Part shown: positions 1 through 5,590 of the stretch, in pieces
How positions within the stretch are numbered: position 1 is the first letter of the stretch
Layout: every line of letters begins with the position of its first letter
From: Ignavibacteriaceae bacterium
Lineage (GTDB): Bacteria > Bacteroidota > Ignavibacteria > Ignavibacteriales > Ignavibacteriaceae
Reading direction: 5' to 3'
Length of the DNA stretch: 6,305 nt
Assembly (NCBI GenBank): GCA_031292465.1
Contig: JARLHB010000180.1
Coordinates: 1 to 6,305, forward strand
Program-made: the position numbers and the translations under genes
The notes under the pieces: model-generated
The model's database searches: none
Told to the model about the DNA's origin: nothing
Seen by the model: only the letters and a program-made list of their open reading frames with translations

Positions 1-552
1 ACAAGTGGAAATTCCAGCGGCGCTGTTAGTTTACTTACATATGTTGCAGAAGTTCTTAATGGAACAGAAACAACAGACATTTGGGGTTATAAGAATAACG
101 TAATGCCGACTGACGGCAGCAACTGGATTCCAGTATGGCCTCTTCCAGAATCTGCTGATATGCAATATACCAACACTGCTCTTAAAACAGCTGCTACAGA
201 CGGTAAACCAGTAGGAGATTATAGCTGGTTTGGAATTCCGACCGCTGTTAAAGAAACTTCAGCTCAGAATCCTTATTCATTCTCATTATCTAATGCTTAC
301 CCTAATCCTTTCAACCCGACAACTACCATTAAATTTGGTATTGCTAAAAATGAAAACGTTAAATTAGTTGTTTTCAACTTACTCGGACAGAAAGTTAAAA
401 CACTTATGAATGGCGATATGAAAGCCGGTTCTTACAGTGCTACATGGAATGGTAAAGATGAATTTGGAAACAGTGTAGCAAGTGGTATCTATTTCTACAG
501 ACTTGAATCACAGTCATTCAATTCTACCAAGAAAATGATTCTGATGAAGTAA
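1..552 (+). CDS. Secreted protein with T9SS type A sorting domain, 3' fragment
   Basis: The reading frame is open from base 1 and ends in TAA, giving the last 183 residues of a longer protein; its true start lies left of the window. Residues ~45-77 carry a run (PLPESADMQYTN...TDGKPVGDYSWFG) that resembles a segment I recall just before the sorting domain of many large secreted Ignavibacteria-type proteins; this recollection is unverified. Residues ~92-183 form a T9SS type A sorting domain: the NAYPNPFNP motif at 98-106, then an Ig-like fold with LLGQKVKTL and a terminal KKMILMK. The GKDEFGNSVASGIYFYRL stretch is the longer-loop, FlgD-Ig-like variant, unlike the shorter loop in the downstream genes. 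By family knowledge, this domain directs outer-membrane export and usually surface attachment. The catalytic or structural part is not visible, so the function is unknown. A strong hairpin follows the stop, so this is probably the last gene of its transcript. Confidence 0.9.
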   Translation, partial: TSGNSSGAVSLLTYVAEVLNGTETTDIWGYKNNVMPTDGSNWIPVWPLPESADMQYTNTALKTAATDGKPVGDYSWFGIPTAVKETSAQNPYSFSLSNAYPNPFNPTTTIKFGIAKNENVKLVVFNLLGQKVKTLMNGDMKAGSYSATWNGKDEFGNSVASGIYFYRLESQSFNSTKKMILMK

Positions 553-576
553 TTTGGTGTGGAACAGAAAAATATG

Positions 577-600
577 TTTAGTTATAGTTAGTAGTTAGTT
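577..600. repeat. AGTT-rich short tandem repeat, copy 1
   Basis: Imperfect tandem AGTT/TAGT units just after the stop codon of the first gene and immediately before a strong hairpin. A similar tract sits at 813-837. Both are low in complexity and of unknown role. Confidence 0.4.
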
Positions 601-601
601 G

Positions 602-658
602 ATGTTCAAGTTGGAGAGCCTGTTATAAGGTAAGAAGACAGGCTCTCTGCTTGAATAT
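602..658 (+). terminator. Long stem-loop downstream of the first gene, probable terminator
   Basis: The 10-base stem 614-623 (GAGAGCCTGT) pairs perfectly with 638-647 (ACAGGCTCTC) around a 14-base loop. A second stem, 605-610 (TTCAAG) with 650-655 (CTTGAA), extends it across a small 3/2 internal loop, and 602-604 can add pairs with 656-658. It begins 50 bases after the stop codon, where a terminator or 3'-end stabiliser is expected. No U-run follows directly (the next T-run is at about 674-680), so it is not a textbook intrinsic terminator. It could instead protect the mRNA 3' end. Confidence 0.55.
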
Positions 659-812
659 AATTTAACAAGAGCGTCTTTTTTTATGAACTAAAATTTTAAA
701 GTAAAATATTCTTACTGATTATTCAGAGGGATATAGAGATAAAAAAGACAATAAAAATAAACTTTCTGTTCTGAATTAAAATATGGCTATGCAACTCAGG
801 ATAAATTGAAAA

Positions 813-837
813 TTTTAGTTAGTTAGTTGTTAGTTAT
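813..837. repeat. AGTT-rich short tandem repeat, copy 2
   Basis: TTAGTTAGTTAGTTGTTAGT-type tract similar to 577-600. It ends in an AT palindrome (834-845) and lies about 30 bases before the second hairpin, so each of the two strong hairpins of this spacer has an AGTT tract upstream of it. The role is unknown and chance in AT-rich DNA is possible. Confidence 0.4.
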
Positions 838-865
838 AATTATAAATCGGTTCATCACTAAACAC

Positions 866-908
866 AAAAGTAAGCCGGGGCTATGAAAATAGTTTCGGCT
901 CACTTTTT
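866..908 (+). terminator. Intrinsic terminator with GAAA tetraloop and U-tract
   Basis: Bases 873-884 pair with 889-900 (AGCCGGGGCTAT against ATAGTTTCGGCT): nine Watson-Crick pairs plus three consecutive G-U wobbles, capped by the GNRA-type tetraloop GAAA at 885-888. After one A/C mismatch the stem continues with 866-871 against 902-907, whose T-run (904-908) serves as the U-tract. The complementary A-run on the left side means it could also terminate minus-strand transcripts. No gene lies just upstream, so it is either a second terminator for the gene ending at 552 or the end of an unseen small transcript. It insulates the downstream array. Confidence 0.65.
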
Positions 909-920
909 ATAATTTCGGGG

Positions 921-963
921 AATTAAAATCCGGGTTTCATAAGAGGCATTAAGGATTTTAATT
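921..963. repeat. Perfect 11-base inverted repeat
   Basis: AATTAAAATCC at 921-931 is the exact reverse complement of GGATTTTAATT at 953-963, separated by 21 bases. No U-run follows on either strand, so termination is unlikely. Its place between the terminator and the array makes a regulator site or a leader stem-loop possible, but nothing in the sequence decides. Confidence 0.5.
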
Positions 964-1149
964 ATTGAGAAAAGCAGCGTATACTTTTTATCAAAAAATT
1001 GTAAGACAAAATAATTTGATTTTATTTTGATGCCACATCATATTCTAAATCATATTAAGCATTCGCCGCATATATGTAAAGAAGAAAACAAATAGACTCC
1101 GAAAAACAGTTCCCTGAAAAACGTATTAAATAATTACTGAATAAAATAC

Positions 1150-1165
1150 TTTCCGAAAGCGGAAA
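1150..1165 (+). promoter_or_regulatory. Small leader hairpin 1 upstream of the array
   Basis: TTTCCG (1150-1155) pairs with CGGAAA (1160-1165) around a four-base loop. It sits about 90 bases upstream of the preferred start of the first array gene and about 45 bases upstream of the alternative start at 1209. It may be a 5' UTR structure; the evidence is base pairing only. Confidence 0.3.
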
Positions 1166-1174
1166 AAGAATTGC

Positions 1175-1195
1175 TACCGGAGAATAATCCCGGTA
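1175..1195 (+). promoter_or_regulatory. Small leader hairpin 2 upstream of the array
   Basis: TACCGG (1175-1180) pairs with CCGGTA (1190-1195) around a nine-base loop that contains AGAATAATC. The only GGAG in this stretch (1179-1182) overlaps the left arm and loop. It lies 13 bases before the alternative ATG at 1209, where it could hinder or set translation from that start. It resembles no riboswitch class I know. Confidence 0.3.
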
Positions 1196-1256
1196 TAGAA
1201 AATTAAAGATGCAGAATGAAGAATTTAAATGTATCCTTGATATTCAGGCAGGCAAA

Positions 1257-3356
1257 ATGAAAAAAACAATACTGTTCATTTTAGGAATAATTACTCTGTT
1301 TACAATTACTTTGTCGACCCCTGCATATGCAGGTGCGGACAAAGCTATTGCGGATGGTTCTTTTGTACAGACATGGCTTTGCGGTTCCTGGTCTGATGCA
1401 AGATGGCAGCAGGAATTTACAGCAATGAAAAATGCAGGAATGCATTATCTTATCATAGGGCCAATTGTGCAATGCGAAACAGGCCAGGTAACTCAAACTG
1501 TTTATCCTTCGGCTTTACCAAATACGGCAATGTTTAGTTACCTCAACGGCCATGATATGATGGATAATTGTCTTAGAAATGCGGAAGCAGCAGGTATAAA
1601 AGTATTTATTGGTTTAAGTTATAATCCTCAATGGGCTGCATCATACGGGCAATACTCAGCATGGATGGATAACCAGATGGAATTTGATAACCAGGTATGT
1701 GATGAGGTATGGAATCGTTATAAAAGCAAATATCCTAATGCATTTTACGGCTGGTATTGGATTTATGAAATTGAAAATGTAAGCTTTACAACCCAGGTAC
1801 TGCAGGATCAATTAATTCATGCTATGAATATACAGTTAGATCATTTAACAGCTGCAAATGAACACCTTCCGTTTATGTGGTGCCCGTTTATGGTTTCAAA
1901 ATTAGGAACATCTCAGGATTATCAGGCTATGTGGGAGTATGTTTTTGCTAATCTGCATACTGTACAGGGTGATATATTTGCTCCTCAGGATTGTGTGGGT
2001 GCGGGAGGTCTAAAAATTGATCAGGTTGATGAATGGTTTTCAGCTCTGCGTAAAGCCGTTGACACTAAACCCGGGTTAGCGTTTTGGAGCGATGTAGAGA
2101 CATTTGTTGAAAGTGATTGGAGCTCTGCAACAATTGACCGTTTTGTAAGGCAATTGAAAATAGAACAACCGTACGTGGAAAATTATATTACATTTGCGTA
2201 TTGCCATTACGATAGTCCTTATAATGTAGATCCCGGATTTCAAACAACCTACCTGGATTACTTGAAGAACGGGGTAGTCGAATCAACTCCTCCTTCTGTA
2301 CCAACAAACCTAACGGGGACAATTAATTCCGATGGCGTTGTTAAATTAAATTGGAATGCTTCTACTGATAATATAGGCATATGCGGGTATAAGATTTATC
2401 GTAATGGAATACAAATATGCAAAGAACAGGTTCCGGTCGGCGTAACAAGTCCGGCACTGGCAACAACTTTAACCGATGTAGTTCTTAATTCCAACACAGA
2501 TTATATATATGAAGTGAAAGCATATGACTTTGCAAATAACTTGTCAGAGAGCGCTTCAATAACTCTTAATCCGGGTAACATTATTTATCTTGCCAATAAA
2601 ATTAACAAGGGATGTTCTTATACAGTATCCTCTGCATCAGATCCAACGTATCCCGACATCAACAATAAAGAATTAACTAACGGCAGTTTTGCACGTCTTA
2701 CTTCCAAAGGAGATCCGGCCTGGGAAGGATATTATAATGCGAATGAGGCTGAAAGGGATATTACAATTGATCTTGGAAGTGAGCAACCTGTGCAGCAATT
2801 TATAGCGTATTTCCTGTATGATTCCACTGCCTCTATAAGTCTGCCAAAGCAGGTAAGCGTATCAATTTCTACAAATAATGTCGATTTTACGTATGCCGGA
2901 AATCTTGGCATACCACAAATTGCTTCCGGTACCAGTGCTTCTTCAGGCAAATGTATTTGCACGTTATCAAACGCTGCAAGCGTAAGATATGTAAAGTTCA
3001 GCGTTACTCCAGGCAGTGTATGGACGTTTGATGATGAATATGAAATACGTAATAATAATTCTGCGGGAGTAAATGATGTTCAGGAAGTACCAAAGGAATA
3101 TTCACTGAAGCAGAATTATCCCAATCCTTTTAATCCATCAACTATAATAAACTATGAAATTATAAAAAGAGGCAATGTGTCACTTAAGGTATTTGATGTC
3201 TTAGGCAAAGAAATAACAACACTGGTAAATGAAGAAAAACCTGCAGGAAGTTATTCGATTAATTTTAATGCCTCATCGATTCCAAGCGGTGTCTATTTCT
3301 ATCAAATTAAGACAGGCAGTTATTTTGCTACAAAGAAAATGCTGCTGCTAAAATAG
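1257..3356 (+). CDS. T9SS-exported DUF4434 glycoside-hydrolase-like protein, array copy 1
   Basis: The product is 699 residues. A Sec signal peptide (1-25, KK, hydrophobic core, AYA end) is followed by a DUF4434-type TIM-barrel (~30-340) opening with DGSFVQTWLCGSWSDARWQQEF. An FN3 domain (~345-438, PPSVPTNL...LNWNASTDN...YKIYRNG), a discoidin/F5-8C-like beta-sandwich (~441-600, YPDINNKELTNGSFA, AWEGYY, ITIDLG) and a T9SS type A sorting domain (~612-699, NYPNPFNPST) complete it. DUF4434 proteins are predicted glycosidase-like barrels. Candidate catalytic residues, inferred from position, are Glu171 in FYGWYWIYE and Glu281 in FWSDVETF. An extracellular glycan-active role is inferred; the substrate is unknown. 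I chose 1257 because the signal peptide starts there; an in-frame ATG at 1209 would add 16 partly acidic residues and has no good ribosome site, though the site for 1257 (AGGCAGG) is also weak. It is the first gene of a tandem array and lacks the WW-x-AHG loop of the other two copies. Confidence 0.9.
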   Translation: MKKTILFILGIITLFTITLSTPAYAGADKAIADGSFVQTWLCGSWSDARWQQEFTAMKNAGMHYLIIGPIVQCETGQVTQTVYPSALPNTAMFSYLNGHDMMDNCLRNAEAAGIKVFIGLSYNPQWAASYGQYSAWMDNQMEFDNQVCDEVWNRYKSKYPNAFYGWYWIYEIENVSFTTQVLQDQLIHAMNIQLDHLTAANEHLPFMWCPFMVSKLGTSQDYQAMWEYVFANLHTVQGDIFAPQDCVGAGGLKIDQVDEWFSALRKAVDTKPGLAFWSDVETFVESDWSSATIDRFVRQLKIEQPYVENYITFAYCHYDSPYNVDPGFQTTYLDYLKNGVVESTPPSVPTNLTGTINSDGVVKLNWNASTDNIGICGYKIYRNGIQICKEQVPVGVTSPALATTLTDVVLNSNTDYIYEVKAYDFANNLSESASITLNPGNIIYLANKINKGCSYTVSSASDPTYPDINNKELTNGSFARLTSKGDPAWEGYYNANEAERDITIDLGSEQPVQQFIAYFLYDSTASISLPKQVSVSISTNNVDFTYAGNLGIPQIASGTSASSGKCICTLSNAASVRYVKFSVTPGSVWTFDDEYEIRNNNSAGVNDVQEVPKEYSLKQNYPNPFNPSTIINYEIIKRGNVSLKVFDVLGKEITTLVNEEKPAGSYSINFNASSIPSGVYFYQIKTGSYFATKKMLLLK

Positions 3357-3414
3357 CATATTGAATTAATTATATCATTAGTGTAGAGTGTCTAAACAGC
3401 AATATCATTGTTTT

Positions 3415-3421
3415 GAAAGAG
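3415..3421 (+). promoter_or_regulatory. Ribosome binding site of array copy 2
   Basis: GAAAGAG ends six bases before the ATG at 3428. It supports 3428 over the in-frame TTG at 3413, which would lie upstream of and overlap this site. The match to a full AGGAGG is only partial. Confidence 0.5.
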
Positions 3422-3427
3422 AACAAA

Positions 3428-5548
3428 ATGAAAAAGAACATAAATAAGAAAAATTTAAATCCCTTTGTGATCATACTCCTTTTATTTTTCATGTTACTAT
3501 CTAATGCCGGCTTTGCCGGCGCCAGCAAAGCGGTTGCGGATGGTTCATTTGTCCAGGCGTGGCTGTGCGGTTCATGGACAGATGCAAGATGGCAGCAGGA
3601 ATTTACCGCAATGAAAAATGCAGGTATGCATTACCTTGTTATCGGCCCTGTTGCAGAGAGCGCTGCCGGGCAGACAACTAAAACCCTTTATCCTTCATCC
3701 TTGCCGAATACTGTACTGGACAGTGGACTTAATGGTAAGGATATGGTTGATGTATGTTTGCGGAATGCACAGGCAGCCGGGATAAAAGTTTTTATAGCTA
3801 TAAGCTCAAACGATCTTTGGTGGAGCGCGCACGGCTCAGACACAACCTGGTTTTACAACCAAATGAAGTTTGACAATACGGTGTGCGATGAGGTGTATTC
3901 ACTTTATAAAAGTAAATATCCTGATACGTTTTACGGCTGGTACTGGGCTTATGAAGTGGATAATGCAAGTTTTGCAACAGATGCAGAGCAGAATGAACTG
4001 ATAACAGGAATGAACATACAATTAGATCACTTAACGGCGGCAAACATTAAGCTTCCGTTTATGTGGTGTCCGTTTATGAACTCAAAACTCGGAACATCGC
4101 AGGCATACCAGGCGCTGTGGGAAAACGTATTTTCCAAGCTTCATATTACAACAGGTGATATATTTTGCCCGCAAGATTGTGTAGGAGCCGGTGGGCTTGA
4201 TATTTCTCAGGTTCCGGAATGGTTTGCAGCTCTGCGCAAGGCAGTTGATACAAAGTCCGGTCTGCTATTCTGGTCTGATGTAGAAACATTTGTTCAAAGT
4301 GATTGGACATCTGCAACAATTGACCGTGTGGTTAAACAATTAAAAGACGAACAGCCGTATGTTGATAATTATATTACCTTTGCATACTGCCACTATGACA
4401 GCCCTTATAATTTAAATCCAGGTTTTCATAACACTTATGTAGATTATTTTAATAATGGCGTCCTTGAATCCACACCTCCATCAGTTCCGGCAAACTTTAC
4501 TGCAACGGTAAAAGCAAACGGTACGGTTAATTTAAGCTGGGATGCTTCCACAGATAACATAGGCATATGCGGCTACTATATTTACAGGAATGGTGTTCAG
4601 ATTAAAAAAGAACAGGTACCCGTATTAAACGGTGGTACAGGTACTCCTTTGGCAACTACTTTTTCAGACCAGGGATTAAGTGCCAACACGAATTATACTT
4701 ACCAGGTAAAGGCATATGATTTTGCTAATAATACAACAGCAACAGATTCTGTAACTGTAAATTCAGGCGAAATAGCTCTTCTTACAAATAAAATTTCTGT
4801 CGGCTGTTCCTATACAGTTTCAATACCGGCAGATTCAATTTACCCTGATTCGAATAACAAAGAATTAACAAACGGGAGTTTTGCGCGTATAAATTCTAAA
4901 GGAGATCCTGCGTGGGAAGGTGTATATGATGTAAGTAAAACTCAACGCGATATCATTATTAACGTAGGCAGAAGCAAACTTGTACAACAGTTTGCTGGTT
5001 ATTTCCTGTATGACTCATATGCATCAATTTATTTACCGGCCCAGGTAAAAGTATCTGTTTCATCAAACGGTACTAGTTTTACAGATGTGGGATATCTGTC
5101 AATTCCTACTATTGCAGTTGGGACGGCAGCTTCTTCTGTACAATGTGTTTGCACATTAACTAATGGCGTCTATACAAGCTATGTAAAGTTCAGTGTTACC
5201 CCGGGCGGTTCATGGACGTTTGATGATGAATATGAAGTCCGGAACGGCAATGCAACAGGTGTTGAGGAGACGAATAATGTCCCTAAAGAATATGCTTTGA
5301 TGCAGAACTATCCCAATCCGTTTAATCCATCAACGGTAATAAGATATCAAATAGCAAAAGAAGGCAACGTAACGCTAAAGATATACAATATGCTGGGCAA
5401 AGAAGTAAAGACTTTGGTAAATGAAAAGAGGGAAGCCGGGAGCTATTCAATTGATTTGAATGCTTCAACACTACCCAGCGGCGTTTATTTTTATAGAATA
5501 ATATCAGGCAGCTATTCAGACACAAAGAAGATGATCTTATTAAAATAG
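3428..5548 (+). CDS. T9SS-exported DUF4434 glycoside-hydrolase-like protein, array copy 2
   Basis: The product is 706 residues with the same domain order as copy 1. It has a lysine-rich signal peptide (1-30, long leucine/phenylalanine core, GFA end), a DUF4434-type barrel (~35-345), FN3 (~350-445), a discoidin-like beta-sandwich (~448-607) and a T9SS sorting domain (~619-706, NYPNPFNPST). The candidate catalytic pair is Glu176 (FYGWYWAYEVDN) and Glu286 (FWSDVETF), at the same alignment columns as in copy 1. The barrel is roughly two-thirds or more identical to copy 1 by eye. The main differences are the loop after IGP (~74-102) and the 126-145 segment, where this copy has WWSAHGSDTTWFYNQM. 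It starts 71 bases after copy 1 with no terminator between, so cotranscription is likely. The FN3 domain carries a two-residue insertion relative to copy 1. Cell-surface glycan processing is inferred; the reaction is unproven. Confidence 0.92.
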   Translation: MKKNINKKNLNPFVIILLLFFMLLSNAGFAGASKAVADGSFVQAWLCGSWTDARWQQEFTAMKNAGMHYLVIGPVAESAAGQTTKTLYPSSLPNTVLDSGLNGKDMVDVCLRNAQAAGIKVFIAISSNDLWWSAHGSDTTWFYNQMKFDNTVCDEVYSLYKSKYPDTFYGWYWAYEVDNASFATDAEQNELITGMNIQLDHLTAANIKLPFMWCPFMNSKLGTSQAYQALWENVFSKLHITTGDIFCPQDCVGAGGLDISQVPEWFAALRKAVDTKSGLLFWSDVETFVQSDWTSATIDRVVKQLKDEQPYVDNYITFAYCHYDSPYNLNPGFHNTYVDYFNNGVLESTPPSVPANFTATVKANGTVNLSWDASTDNIGICGYYIYRNGVQIKKEQVPVLNGGTGTPLATTFSDQGLSANTNYTYQVKAYDFANNTTATDSVTVNSGEIALLTNKISVGCSYTVSIPADSIYPDSNNKELTNGSFARINSKGDPAWEGVYDVSKTQRDIIINVGRSKLVQQFAGYFLYDSYASIYLPAQVKVSVSSNGTSFTDVGYLSIPTIAVGTAASSVQCVCTLTNGVYTSYVKFSVTPGGSWTFDDEYEVRNGNATGVEETNNVPKEYALMQNYPNPFNPSTVIRYQIAKEGNVTLKIYNMLGKEVKTLVNEKREAGSYSIDLNASTLPSGVYFYRIISGSYSDTKKMILLK

Positions 5549-5573
5549 TTCAAGGCTGTTTTATAAAATTATT

Positions 5574-5584
5574 AGAAGGAGAAG
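5574..5584 (+). promoter_or_regulatory. Strong ribosome binding site of array copy 3
   Basis: AGAAGGAGAAG contains AAGGAG (5576-5581) nine bases before the ATG at 5591. It is the best Shine-Dalgarno sequence in the window. It decides the start of copy 3 in favour of 5591 over the in-frame ATG at 5639, whose immediate upstream bases contain no such motif. Confidence 0.75.
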
Positions 5585-5590
5585 TTTTTA

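Larger units (their letters stand above)
553..1256. other. Gene-free spacer with hairpins and AT-rich DNA
   Basis: About 700 bases with no convincing coding frame on either strand; the few ATG-started frames are very short. It holds the hairpins and inverted repeats listed separately. Bases ~660-830 are very A/T rich with no structure I can name. TTATAATTATAA at 834-845 is a 12-base AT palindrome containing TATAAT, but I see no matching -35 box. A short direct repeat ATCATATT occurs at 1037-1044 and 1049-1056. The promoter of the downstream array should lie between the terminator at 866-908 and the first start codon, but I could not place it with confidence. Confidence 0.75.

Noticed and set aside
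1016..1056. Possible promoter upstream of the array (TTGATT or TTGATG with a TATTCT/CATATT-like -10)
   Set aside because: Spacings (18-19) and -10 matches are poor, and no clean TAnnTTTG Bacteroidota-type -7 box is present; AT-rich DNA gives such matches by chance.
1140..1208. Riboswitch in the leader of the first array gene
   Set aside because: The two hairpins are small and match no riboswitch consensus I recognise; there is no expression platform or terminator close to the start.
1281..1496. Minus-strand open frame of 71 codons inside array copy 1
   Set aside because: It lies wholly within a well-supported plus-strand gene, has no recognisable domain, and similar antisense frames in the other copies arise from the same conserved codons.
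2732..2962. Minus-strand open frame of 76 codons inside the beta-sandwich region of copy 1
   Set aside because: Antisense shadow of a conserved domain, with no start context or protein family signal.
3413..3427. TTG start five codons upstream of copy 2's ATG
   Set aside because: It overlaps the GAAAGAG ribosome site and adds only five residues before an obvious signal peptide.
3798..4043. Minus-strand frame in copy 2, with a similar one at 5988-6182 in copy 3
   Set aside because: Both read antisense through the same barrel segment, so their mutual resemblance reflects the paralogous sense genes rather than a real antisense gene.
5322..5525. Minus-strand open frame of 67 codons inside the T9SS domain of copy 2
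   Set aside because: Antisense shadow of the sorting domain, with no independent support.
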